Assembly (NCBI GenBank): GCA_950295325.1
Contig: OX485806.1
Coordinates: forward strand, 19,284,001-19,344,000
Direction of reading: 5' to 3'
Length of the DNA stretch: 60,000 nt
Source: Polytrichum commune
Lineage: Eukaryota; Streptophyta; Polytrichopsida; Polytrichales; Polytrichaceae
The notes under the pieces are model-generated. The model saw only the letters and a list, made by a program, of their open reading frames with translations. It ran no database searches and was not told where the DNA came from. Both the position numbers and the translations under genes were made by a program. Of the stretch, positions 24,636 through 35,569 are shown piece after piece (position 1 is the stretch's first letter; the number at the start of each line of letters is the position of its first letter).

Positions 24636-25080
24636 TAAACGGGGAGAAGCGACCCTAGTTACAGATAAACCGGTTGAGTTTGAGAAATAACCGGTTGAAG
24701 TTCAAGGCTTCAGGAAAGTTACCTGCCATTTAAAAGAAAACTCAAATTAATGAAGAAAAACTGAAAGATCACAACCATAAGATTATTCAGATCCATAACA
24801 ATGTTCTGTGGGACTGACAACATTCGATAAAATGTTGTTGTAACATGTAATCGGTTTGGACTTGGAAACACTCGGAGTTTGACCAGACACTGGCTCAGTT
24901 TGCTCAAAAATCTCACCAGACACTGGCTCCGATTTGAAATCTCGGTAACTTTGGCAGCAGGGAAGAAATCCAAGGCAGCAGTGAAACTCGATTGCACCCA
25001 ATGCTGGGTGGCGAGCGGAAGTTAATGCCATCAATCTTAGTCAACAATGGATCACAAAGCCCGTCCCCGCCCAGGTAAAT
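24636..25080. repeat. Dispersed repeat (pair with 40404-40620) carrying a half-hairpin insertion
   Basis: 'aaccggttgag..gagaaata' and 'accggttgaagttcaag' are shared with 40404-40620, as are 'gaaaaactgaaagat' and a 'cttggaaacact' block. This copy has about 60 extra bases (about 24778-24835) that match one arm of the 34371-34505 foldback; the 40404 copy lacks them. The right part (24945-25080) matches the 330-bp units at 23930 and 24270. Confidence 0.55.
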
Positions 25081-25489
25081 TTATTACTTACTTCCCCGAG
25101 AAAAACCCAGCAATTTACGACAAATACTTGAAATCATCATGTATGTATATGATGTATATACAGACACACATATGAATATAATATATATAAGAAGTTGATG
25201 AGATTGTGCAGAGAGGGGGAGAGAAAGATAAAGAGTACTTCGACACAGTGATGGTTTCCTGCAGCGATGGCGGCGCATCCCTCTGTGGCAGGGACATGCA
25301 GCAGGGACACTTAGTCTCCACTCTCCTCACTTCTTCATCTCCCAAAATCTCTCAAAATCTGAGAGTTAAGTGAGGTAGCCGCACTTGAGTCAACTCGGAG
25401 CAGGTTGCATTTCTACACTGGGATCTGGTATTCTATCTAGTGGTGGTGGTGCATCTCTGCATGGGAGCCTTCTGAAGTTGTAGGTTAAG

Positions 25490-26440
25490 TGTTGTGACTG
25501 TTTCAATTCTCTTCGGGAGCTGGAGCTGGATGGGCTCAATGGAACAATGACACAGGTATGTATGCGTGCGTGCGTGCGTGCGTCCAGCACTTTTTTATTT
25601 TGCTTTGATTTGGTGTGTCTTGATCGGAATGTGTTTTTTCAGAGGTTTTTGAGAGGGATGGATTAATTTAGTGGGTTTAGTGGGTTCAGTGGGCTTTGGG
25701 TTATGGGTGCCTCTTCGGGACCCGGAGCTGATGAGCTTTATGGAAGAAGGTATATGTCAAGTACTTCTCGTGTCTTGATTGGATTCCGGGCGTCTGATGC
25801 TTTTGTTTGGTGTTTAATAGAAGATGGGTTAGTTTTGTGGGTTTCTTTTTGTGGGGTTTGGGTTGTGTCTGTTGCTTCTTCTGGAAGCTGGACTTGGAGC
25901 TGATGAGCTCAATGGAACGCTGATACATGTATTTTGTGTGCAGCAATTCTTTTTTGGTGTGTTGATCGGATTCCGCGCGTCTGATGCTTTTTCGGATTTC
26001 CGAGGTTTTTTAACGGATGGGTGAAATGTTGTGGTTTTTGGGTTGTGATGTCTGCTTCTTCTTCTGGAAGCTGCACGTAGAGCTGGTGAGCTCTACGCGG
26101 GAACAATAATGACCCAGGATTATTTGTGTGTGTGTGTGTTTGGTAATATGTGTATCGATCAGATTCTGGGCATCCAGTGATTCGATCTTCGCGAGGTTTG
26201 TGACTAGAGGGATGGGTTACTTTTTTGTGCGTTTTGTGGGTTTTAGCCTTTTAAGTTGTGTCTGCATTGTGGTCTTCTCGAAGCTGGTCGACCTGGAGCT
26301 GATGAGCTCTACGGGAACAATGACACGGGTGTCTTGATCCGATTCTGGGCGTGGAATGTTTCTTCCGAGGTTAATGAGAGGGTATGGGTTTTGGCTTGTA
26401 TTTTTCTTCTTCTGGAAGCTGGACCCGGAGGTGGGATGAG
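25490..26440. repeat. Tandem array, about 6 units of 150-220 bp, upstream of the DUF688-like gene
   Basis: 'ctggagctgatgagctc.atg' with a preceding 'cttcttctggaagctgga' recurs near 25510, 25715, 25885, 26060, 26275 and 26410, each followed by GGAACAATGACAC or a decayed form. The first copy ends ACACAG/GTATGT, a good splice donor, while later copies have lost it. The array could be leader-exon and intron sequence of the downstream gene. A (TGCG)n microsatellite lies at about 25562-25582. Confidence 0.65.
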
Positions 26441-27550
26441 CTCAATAGCCAGTACCTTTCGAACTCTTGGTAACGAGGCTATGTCAGTCGCCATCGCCAT
26501 TGGCCATTGCCGTCGCCGTAAACCTCCATAGCCAGCAGTTCCCAAACTAGAAGAGGCGTGCTCTTCAGATGGTCATTCCATCTTCTTTCAATTGTCATCA
26601 TTGGTGCCTACATTGGTCACATTACCCTGCACAGAGTGCTCACTTATTTCTTCCGGCCGATGATTCTGCCACCTTACTTCTTAGTTCTCTCGGCGCAACC
26701 CACTCATCATCACTCACCATATCCAAGAATTGCTCTGATCACTTTTTCTTGGGTCCCACGATGCCACATTCCGTGTCTTGATCAAATTCCGGAAGGTTCA
26801 ATGGATATTAATGGAGGTTTACTAGAGGGACATGGGCTTTGTGGTAAAGCTGACTCTTACGTGGAGCTAGGTCATATCTCGAAGGATTTCCTTGCCTAGC
26901 CTAGCTTCCGAGTTGTACAGCTAGTTCAACGAATTGATTCTGTAGGGATGGAGTGGTGATAGTTCTCGTTTCTTGGGGCATCAATAATGTGTCTGTTTCC
27001 TCTTCTGGAGCTTGATTGGATTCTGGGCATTGAATATTTCTTCCGATGTTTACAAAGAGGGATGGGCTTTTGTGAGGAGATGGTTACATCTCAAACACTA
27101 GTTTGCAAGTGCAGGTTTTGCCATTCAGTATTTAAGAGGATTATGTGAGCTTCGGTGCACCGGCTTCCGAACCCTTGTCTTTTGGCAGTTGTTGGAAGCT
27201 GAGGTTTGCAGACATTATTGTGCCCTATTCTCCATGGCCAATATGGCTGAACTGATTGTCTTTCCTGGACTACACATCCCCTCGCATCACCATTTTGCCA
27301 TTGCCGTCGCCGTAAATTTCCATGCCTAGCAGTTCCAATCTAGAGGCGTGTTCGCAGGCGGTCATCCGACCGTCTTCTTTTAATCGCCCTTAATGTTACA
27401 TTGGTTTTGTCACGTAACCCACATCAGGGTACTCATTGCTTCCCGCCGATATTTCTGCCACCTGGGTTTTGTCGGCGGAACCTACTCATCGTCTCTTCCC
27501 GTCTCTAATAATTGCTCTGATCGCTTCTTCTTGGGTCCCATGGGTTTCTC
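26340..27550. repeat. Two-copy tandem duplication, offset about 790 bp
   Basis: 26490-26770 and 27290-27545 are diverged copies, sharing 'ccattgccgtcgccgtaaa', 'gaggcgtg', 'ccgatgattctgccacct'-like sequence and 'tcttgggtccca'. Upstream parts (26340 and 27010, 'gattctgggc..tgaatatttc') also match. ORFs at 26558-26899 and 27393-27578 are in corresponding positions but differ in frame and length, so I do not call them genes. Confidence 0.6.
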
Positions 27551-27979
27551 CGGAACTCTGAAAGCTCTTGAAGAATAAACGAGGAAAGTACTGTAATTAC
27601 TACTGTCCCGCATTGTATTCCGTTCGTGTATTGTCCTTTTCCCTGATCGATAATTTTACGGAGATTTTTCCCAAGATTTACAAAGCACATTTATTAGCCT
27701 TCTTGAGTGTACGAAGAGGTTTTGGAGGCTACATTGCCTGGTAAATCCAGTGGTGCCTACATTGCCGTACTTCGACTCCTTTTGCTTGGACTCATTTCCC
27801 GAGGGATTCCAAATGGTTCCGCTCTTCGCCATGAGATACTCCACACCCCACATTGTCATCGATGACCCTTTTGAGGACGCCTTTTTCTTCGATCTGTCCT
27901 CGGACCAGATTTTACGAACAATCCTGTTGCTCACCTGACCGTTTACTTAATGTAGGAGGTGTAATTGTCAAGAGGAGAG

Positions 27980-30900
27980 ATGAACTTAGGATATCTTTCG
28001 TATGTCTGCAGCGGTGAACAAGAGGTGGTGAAAGACATTCGACACAAGGGATTCTCGAAGCATTTCGGGGAATCAGCGGAGCAGTTCAATCAGCGGTAAG
28101 CTCAGGTTTGCTTTGAACGACATTACTTATCTACCCGGCCAAGCCCTAAACGTTCACCCTGAGTACAATCCTGTAGAGTCGAAGGAGGTGACGTAAACTC
28201 ATTTGTAGAAACAGTGGAAGTTAGTTTGTTGCATTGCGCTTTTCCAGGCAGTGCCGCACTTTTCCCCGACTTAGGTCCAAGTGCACTCACCGCATCTTTC
28301 AGATATTTCAACCACCTGATACATGAAGATTGACGCAGATACTCCGTCCCAAGCATCTTTGCGACTTTGATAACCCGATGTGCATCTGCTGTAGTTTGTT
28401 TTGACTCATCGGTGAGCTCAAAGTTTGCATTCAACGACAGTCATTTGTCCTTGCCAAGCTTATAATATCTTAACCCTCACCTGGAGTGTATTCCTGTGGA
28501 AGTCGAAGGACGTGACGAAAAAACCTTTTGAGAATAGTGTAAGTTAGTTTGTTGCAAGCTTTTCCAGGCAGTTCCGCACTTTTCCCCAAGTTAGGTCCAA
28601 GTACACTCAATTGTCACCGCATCTTTCAGGAATTTCAACCACTTGACACATGAAGATTGACCGCAGTTACTCCGTCCCAAGCATGTCTCTGACTTTGATA
28701 AAATCATTCGCATGTCCTGTAGTTTGTTTTGTGAATCAGTGAGCTCAAGGTGCAGCTCTGGACGATACTCACTTACCCTGCCAATCTTTTAGTTCTCGCC
28801 TTCGGTGTAATCCTGTAAAGTCATACGAGGTGAAGTAAATTAAACCCATTCACAGAAGAGTGTGAGTTAGTTTGTTGCAAGCTTTTCCAGGGAGTTTCGC
28901 ATTTTTCCCCAAGTTAGGTCCCAAGTACACTCAATTGTTCCCGCAGCTTTCAGGTATTTGAACCGCTTCACACATGACGATAGTCCATCCTAATCTCCTG
29001 TACAAGTTTGATACCTGGTTTGCATCTGCAGTAGTTTGTTTTATTTCTTCGGCGAGCTCAAGTTGCTTTGGACGACACTCATCTACCCTGCCAAGCTCAA
29101 AATCTCTTGACCTCATCTTTAAGAGTAAAATCCTGAAGAGTTAATGGAGGTGACGCAAATTCATTCATGGAATAGTGTAATTTGCTGCACGCTTTTCCAG
29201 GCAGTTCCGCACTTTTCCTCAACTTAAGTCCAAGTACGCTCAACTGTTACCGCAGCTTTCAGACATTTCGACATTCACACATGACCATTGATGCAATGTG
29301 CTCCATCCGAAACACCTCGGCAACTTTGATTCTGAAGTTAAAGAAACCTGTTGCGTATCTGCTGTAGTTTGTTTCGTTTTGTTTCATCGGTGACAAGTAT
29401 ATTTCGTTCGTGGAATCTCTTAGACTAAAGGTGTCGCTAACAATTTTGTAACTGTTTCGATGCTTTCAGTGCCATGAACTTACCGAGCACAAGCTACGTC
29501 GCAGAAAGTAAAAGTGGAAAGCTATCCTCCGACCGGAGGAGCAAGAACTCAAGACGGAGGAGTCCCTGCGAACATCAACATCAACAACCATCACCACCAA
29601 CACATACAAATTCCAGCCAGGAGATCAAAAGCAATTCGGACATGGACTCTCTGTACTCCGACGCAGGGGACACATTTGCATCGACTCGACCTTGCAGCAG
29701 CAATGGTCAGGATAGCGAAGGATCTGGTTCTTGTCAACCCAGACGCACGGATGGAAACTCCAGGGACTTCATCATGAGGAGGTTCTTGCCTGCCGCTCAG
29801 GCTATGGCGACCGAGGCTTCATCGTCAAATGCAACATCTTCTTCGGCCTCTTCGCATCCCTCTTCCGACCAAAGGTGAAGCCCTAACTAAAACTCTTCTC
29901 TGTGTTGCAATCCATACCACACGTTACAAAAACCAAGTCCACCAATAGACTGATGCCAACGCTCGAAGCCCGGTTAAGCATAATGTTCATTATTCATGGC
30001 ATCATCATGATTCGGTCTCCTAAAATATTATGTGCAACAGAAGCTCGACATAAAATGCCATCAATAAAGTAGGATATTTTTAGCACAGGACAGTGCGGAT
30101 GCCTTTGACAATCATCCAGTTAGTTATCTCAGAATTTGGACCATTAGTTTGAGGCCACCTGAGTCAAATTCAACACACAATATGCAACATACTGTAAGAG
30201 TATATTAATAGTAAATCTATGTCATGCTAGGTAGACGGTATATAGGTAAGTGGTAGACTAGAGGGACAGGAGTAAACTCGAGATATTGATTCTTGAAGAA
30301 GTTGATCGTTTGCTAAATATCTGACTGCTTGAGGATCGATACCATCATTCAAGATCGAACCGCAACACAAATCTAAGGTAGACTGGACGTGTCTCAATCC
30401 AACTCCTCCACTAATTGAACACCTACTTGAAGGTTATATTGTAATAGTAATGTGAGTGTAGATGAAGATCCTCTCTCAAAAAATTGACACGTCTACCTTA
30501 TTGTGACCTTTGTTTCTTGTTTCTTCTCCAACCCATGGTTGACATGTTTGCTCAATTTTCTGACTGCTTGGGTCAAGGTCGAACCGCAACACGAGTATTG
30601 TCACGAATGCTACACTACCGCCGCTACCTGCAAACAAGAGCCGATTCGTGCAAGAGGTAAGGCAAGATGTGCGGGAGAATTCGGACAACGAAGGGGACGA
30701 GATTAAGGCGTGCGGGATTCCACTGAAGCTTGGGAAGCTCACCCTGGGGAACTTGAAATATAGCTTCTGGTCGACGTCGCGAAGCAAGTCGCCCCGCGAG
30801 GTGAATGCAAATGCAAACATAAACACAAACGCATCATCTGATCATCATCACAAGAAGGCGCCTGGAGATGGATCAGGAGTGAGCGAGAATTCGGACGACT

Positions 30901-33673
30901 TGTTCTGGTCTGATGAGGTGAGGATCATTCATTTGGTGCCAACTTTTAGTTTCCTCGGCATTTTCCCCACGTTTTCTTTAACCTTCATCGCTGAAAGCTG
31001 TTTTCATCGATATCCATGATAAACCAAACACATAGTCTGTCCATTGCAGCATGCAAATACCGGAAGGGATTCCTTATGCTGCAGGATTATGTAGAGGATT
31101 GCCTTTCATTTTAGAAATATGAAATAGAATTAGAACGACTTTATCTGTTCGGATGTGGTGAGGATATTGACGCCGGCTTCCTCATCATTTTCTCCACATT
31201 TCTCATCATCTTTCTCCCACAGCCACATGCTGTTGTGGCTGAGCGCCATGTCCATCGACCTACACACGATTACAAACTCTGTCACTTGCACCGCATGCTT
31301 ACCGTCAACTTTACCTTGCGTTGCAGGAATATTATGTAAAAAAATTGCCTTGCTTTGTAGGAATATGTAGAATATGTAAAGATTCCGAGGACTTGCTCTG
31401 ATCCGATGAGCTGAGGATATTGGCACCACCATTTCCCTTCATCTTGATTACACAGTCCACAAACTGTTTTGGTGAGCTGAGCGCCAATTCCATGGACCTA
31501 TACCCGACAGCATAGTCTGTCCATTGCAGCGTTTACATACCACAACTACTAATTTGCCTTGCGTTGAAGAAATATGTAGGAAATTGCCTTCTATAGTAGG
31601 TACATGTAGAATATGTATAGAATTCGGACGACTTGTTCTGGTCCGATGAGGTGAGGACATTGGCATCAAATTTTCCTTCACCTTTTCCTTCACCTTTCCC
31701 ACACAGCACAAACTATTTTGCGTCAAGTAAAGTTATTACATACCTCAATTCCCCATAGCTGCATTGGCGGATTGCCTCACATTGCCTCACATTTGCAGGA
31801 ATATGTAGAACATCGCCTTCCATTGTAGGAACATGTAGATTATGTATATGTTTCGGATGACCTGTTCACATATACCCCAGTGCCTCCATAATTGCATTGG
31901 ATTGGTTTGAATGGAGTTCTTTGACCTTGCATTGGCAGGAATATGTAGAAAACGCCGAACTGAGCAAATCGAAACCTCCAATTCCCGCTCCACCGACGGA
32001 GCGCGAGCGCTTATCCGAGCTCAAGAACGGGATTCAACAGCGAGAGTCGTTCCGTAAACTGGAGGCCGCGAAGTTCTCCAAGGCGGCCGCCGCAATGGAG
32101 GGGTTCGCGCAAGCGCGCGGTGCCGCTCCCGCGCGTCTGCACTCCATGGAGACTGTCCACACGCCCGATCACAAGGGCTTCCTGGGCCTCCCTAGAAACC
32201 CTAGCATCACATCCCACAGCGGCAGCGGCAACGGAGGGCCACCGGATGCCGCCGACCGCGAGCGCGCGGCGAGGCAGGTCGACAGGCTGGGCGCGCGGCT
32301 GACGCGCATGATCAGCAAGACGAACTACATGGACACGCGCGGCAATGTGAGGGTAAACGACCACGAGGAAGTTGGCGGCAGCGGCAGTCAGGGGCCGGCC
32401 GCGTCGTCGTCCGCCGGCGGCGGTGTCGGTGTCGGTGTCGGTGTCGGGAGTTCCTTGGCCGAGCAGCCGCCCCAGTCGCGGCCGAAGGGGAAGTGGGTCG
32501 ACCGGGTGGCGGTATTGGGCGGTAGCTTGCGGCCGCCGCCGTCGCCGAAGTCGCCGTCGGAGTCGTGGCTGTGCAACACTCTACCGCCGTCGCGGTTCCT
32601 GGAGGTGAAGAAACTGTCGTCGCGGAAGCCGCTGGGGAGCTACATCCCGATTAAACCCCCGCTTAAACCCCAGGCATCTCGTGAGGTAAGTCGATAAATC
32701 GAACCCCAGATTTGAAAATCCAACCATGAATCTCTGCTGATCTTCTCTTGAGCTGAACTTCAACCTCGAAATTGATTAAAGGCGTACATGTCTGAAGTCG
32801 AAGAGAATCCACCTTACCCATGAGTCTTCTGGTTCCGTGACGTTATGCATACTAATGTCGAACATAATTGATTTCTTGTCAGTTTTATCTTGGTCCACTA
32901 GATTTTGTAAGCCTGTGCTCAAGCTTGTGTGTGGGCTGGGCCTTCAATCGTGAATTGATCAGGGTAGGTATGAACTCTATGGAAATTGTACTTTACCCAT
33001 GAGTTTCTGGTTCAGTGCTAACATGCATTTAGATGCATGTATGCTATCTTCGAGCAGAATTCATTGTCATTTTCATCCGCCATCAAATTGATGATCTCTT
33101 GATCTTCTCAAGCCTGAAATTGATCAAGAATGCCTCAACTCTGAGCAAAACGCACCTTACCCATGAGTATCCGACTCCATGACACATAGATGCATTTTCC
33201 CAACAATTATATTGTCATTGTCATCTGCCATCTGCCATCAACTTAAAATCCTCCTCTTGAGCTCTTGAAATCGACCAAGAAATTTCTGCACCTTACCCAT
33301 GAGTTTCCGATGCCGTGATGCATGTACACCTTGTACGAACGTAATTTCCTTGTCAGTTTCATCTGCTTTGGCAAGATTTTGATTTACATGGCATTGAGGT
33401 TTTGCAGGAAGTGCCTAGCCGACTTAGGCAATCGTGCAGCTTGAAAGAACACCTGCAAGGCACCAGGTGAGGAGAGGGATTTGATGTTTTTCTCCATTAA
33501 AGAGACAGTGATACCCATTGTGCCCAATTTGCCCTTCACCACATTTGCGAACAAAATGAGGTCTGGTACCCACAATTTTGCAAATTGAGATATTGACAGG
33601 GTTCTTATATTGCGAGTGTGTTGGGCTATCATTTTGCAGGCAGATTGTGAGCTCCACAGTGCAAGCAGTCTGA
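27980..33673 (+). CDS. DUF688-like plant protein of unknown function, six exons, about 545 aa
   Basis: Exon model: 27980-28095, 29470-29874, 30641-30917, 31939-32685, 33408-33466, 33640-33673. All introns are GT-AG and phases agree (2, 2, 0, 0, 2), giving 1638 nt with one stop. Diagnostic segments are acidic YSDAGDTFAS (about 101-110), RDFIMRRFLPAAQAMATEA (about 137-155), GDEIKACG (about 192-199) and proline-rich PKSPSESWLC (about 469-478). They match, in order, the D.FSDA.DTLS, DF(M/L)..RFLPAAKAMA, KACG and LPKSPSESWL motifs I associate with DUF688. The rest is Ser/Pro/Gly-rich and likely disordered, with no signal peptide or membrane segment. Family members usually carry a PF.WE motif near the N-terminus; I do not find it. 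Exon 1 rests on an open frame, a strong donor (CG/GTAAGC) and phase match. If it is wrong, ATG 29474 gives 505 aa. Molecular role unknown. Confidence 0.65.
28096..29469 (+). repeat. Intron 1 of the DUF688-like gene: about 320-bp tandem array
   Basis: Blocks containing 'ttccaggcagttccgcactt', then 'cgca.ctttcag', then 'tgtagtttgtttt', then 'gtgagctcaag' recur with periods of about 316-327 bp (block ends near 28096, 28411, 28738, 29053). Each unit holds an acceptor-like CTTTCAG (about 28310, 28629, 28951, 29260). It is followed about 100 bp later by a donor-like GTGAGC or decayed form. The real acceptor of exon 2 (29469) is also CTTTCAG. Two - strand ORFs here (28434-28123, 29116-28931) share QTTADA because they come from repeat copies. 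Confidence 0.7.
29875..30640 (+). repeat. Intron 2 of the DUF688-like gene: partial tandem duplication
   Basis: 'ctgactgcttg..gatcgaaccgcaacac' appears at about 30323-30370 and again at about 30557-30590, preceded in both by 'gtttgct.aa'. The offset is about 225-235 bp. The second copy abuts the exon 3 acceptor (ACAAGAG/CCG at 30640). Confidence 0.55.
30918..31938 (+). repeat. Intron 3 of the DUF688-like gene: about 240-bp array duplicating the exon junctions
   Basis: The end of exon 3 (GACGACTTGTTCTGGTCTGA, then TGAG/GTGAGG) recurs with donors at 30918 (used), 31158, 31411 (mutated to CTGAGG), 31651 and a decayed copy near 31882. The start of exon 4 (GCAG/GAATATGTAGAA) recurs with acceptors ending at 31084, 31326, 31569 (GAAG), 31798 and 31938 (used). 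Spacing is 229-253 bp in the array. Each internal acceptor-donor pair brackets 73-84 bp that carries in-frame stops. Confidence 0.85.
32686..33407 (+). repeat. Intron 4 of the DUF688-like gene: about 140-180-bp array, four copies
   Basis: 'cttacccatgag' recurs at about 32812, 32993, 33153 and 33291. Each copy is followed by a variant of 'ttccg..ccgtgacgcatg' and then 'ttgtcagttttatc'. Periods shorten 3'-ward (181, 160, 138). The exon junctions are not included in the unit. Confidence 0.75.
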
Positions 33674-34370
33674 TCAATACAGATGGTGGTGCATCAAATT
33701 CAAAGGATCGGAGCTCCAATTTTGTAATAATTAGAAGATCTGATTAACATGCTGATGCTGGGTGGATCCCTCTCATTCACTCTTGAGCCTGTCCTTCCTC
33801 AATTGATGGTAGCAAATGATGATGTACTGCGGAATTTTGAGCTGACCCACACATAGCGCCTGACTTTTTCCATCCATAGCTTGCTCTGTAAATTAGGATC
33901 TCTTGTAGATGAAATTGTAGCTTGTAAAGATCCACAAGACTGATGAATGGTCCGTATGTATTATTGGCAGTGAAATCGAATGAAACCGTGTTTCTCTTAT
34001 GGGTGTCGTTGGTGTTTGAAGTGCAATGCACTTGGTTTTCTGTTAGTGAAGCAATCACATGTGTTCACATTTCTTTGGAGAACAAAAATGTTTTGTTTCG
34101 TGACCGTTTTAAGATAAGCCGCCATAGTGTGGGCACTTTCAAGTCCAGACAATTTTGACCAGTGGATGAGGTCTGGAATTGTGTCATCCAGTTAGCAACT
34201 GTGATGAATTATGCAAATTGTATTTTCAAGTTTCAGAATCGTACTTGAGATGCACAAGTTATAGGGGTCAAAGTGCAGATTCTCTTTCTCATTCAGCAAC
34301 CACATTGTGCCTCTATATTTGATTAAATATTGAACTTAGAATGATTAATAAATTTTGAGCACAAGCCTTA
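33674..34370. other. Downstream of the DUF688-like gene; probable 3' UTR then intergenic
   Basis: No clear polyadenylation signal can be fixed. TTTTGTAATAATT at about 33719-33731 is one candidate. The overlapping short ORFs (33777-34058, 33943-34158) have no family features. Confidence 0.35.
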
Positions 34371-34505
34371 CATTATTCAGATCCATAACACTACTCTGGG
34401 ACTGACAGCATTCTGTGAAATATTCCCCACATTCAGTCTGAATGTGGGGTATATTCCACAGAATACTGTCAGTCCCACAGAACAGTGGTATGGATCTGAA
34501 TAATG
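34371..34505. repeat. 135-bp near-perfect foldback hairpin
   Basis: Two arms of about 66 nt (CATTATTCAGATCC... and its inverse ending ...GGATCTGAATAATG) meet at a 3-nt loop (GTC, about 34436-34438). Only about six positions mismatch. One arm recurs at about 24780-24835. It could be a foldback MITE or a small-RNA-producing hairpin. There is no flanking duplication I can define. Confidence 0.8.
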
Positions 34506-34976
34506 ACCTGAGGTGCAATCAGAGAAGAGTGACGGCACAACTGATATGGAGCCAGCTCATAAAATAAATGCTAAATGATCTCAGCTAATAACTGGCTGAG
34601 ATTGTGACATCTTGAATGCGAATGTGGAAATATTAGGAAGCATCAAGTAATGTTGCAGATGGAAGGAAGATGACAGCATTTTTATCCATTCAAAATAATA
34701 ATCTAGTTTACAAGCTGCACAAAAAACACAAAAAGCATGTTTTCATACATGTCATTCAATGCGTTGCCAAGGCATCAATGTGTGGTAGCACCAAATCTAT
34801 GATATGTTACCTACCATTGCAATAGGTTTGGGATATGGAAGATTTTGATGTACCTAGTTTGTGTGGTATCCAATGTCCTCAATTGTCGAGCAAGCTCGAG
34901 AAAGGTGACAAACTCGGGCTGCGGTGAAGGTCCTTCTATTGCGCTATTGGATCCTCCCGTATTGACACTTGATAAG

Positions 34977-35294
34977 TACACTACAAATTGTATTTAGTGT
35001 CTCCAATTCTATTTGTTTTGCAAATTTTATTGTAAACTGCCCATGTAGTGTCACCAACACCAAATGTAAACGTAACATTACATGTCATTCACGATCTTCC
35101 AAATTTTTATCCTTCACGACAAAATCTCATTACAAAAATGTTAGGATGCAGAATATTATACCAAAAGTGGATGAAATAGAAGGAAGTAAGTTGGGATGAC
35201 AATGTTTGTAAACACACTTCTTAAGAAGTGTCATTAGAAGAGTTAGCATAGTGACATAAAATACCATATGACACTAAATACAATATTTAGTGTA
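34977..35294. mobile_element. MITE with palindromic termini (318 bp)
   Basis: Left TACACTACAAATTGTATTTA and right end (inverse) TACACTAAATATTGTATTTA pair as inverted repeats of about 25 bp. Each end is itself nearly palindromic (ACTAAATA..TATTTAGT). The interior 'aactgcccatgtagtgtcac' is shared with 39155-39541. Ends begin (TA)CACT, so CACTA-derived or TA-targeting origin are both possible. Confidence 0.65.
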
Positions 35295-35299
35295 GCACT

Positions 35300-35565
35300 G
35301 CACTAAATATTGTATTTAGCACCACCATTCTATTTGTCTTGCTCAATACTAATTGTAAACCGCCCGAGTAGTGTCGCCAACAATAAGTGTAACCTAACAG
35401 TATCTGTCATTCCTTGTAAAATGTGTCGATCATTATAGATTTACAATATTGCGAATATTGTCACTTACTCAGTGATTCTTCATCCAAATTCTAAGCATCC
35501 ATGACAACATTTCATTATAGAAATGTTAGGAATCGGGATGCAAAATATGCCAACTTTATATCAAT
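35300..35565. mobile_element. Truncated second copy of the palindromic-end MITE
   Basis: Starts GCACTAAATATTGTATTTAG only a few bases after the preceding element. It runs through 'accgcccgagtagtgtcgcc' and 'ttcatccaaattctaa' in the order seen in 39155-39541, but has no right terminus. Confidence 0.55.
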
Positions 35566-35569
35566 AACC

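Noticed and set aside
26558-26899. 113-codon + strand ORF with hydrophobic segments, a possible small membrane protein
   Set aside because: The duplicate copy at 27290-27545 does not keep the frame, and there is no recognisable family.
28123-29116. Two - strand ORFs with a shared QTTADA stretch inside intron 1
   Set aside because: They are the reverse of two copies of the same intronic tandem unit. Other copies of the unit have stops in that frame.
32011-32608. Overlapping ORFs on both strands across the large GC-rich exon
   Set aside because: Shadows of exon 4 of the DUF688-like gene, whose frame carries the family motifs and matching splice phases.
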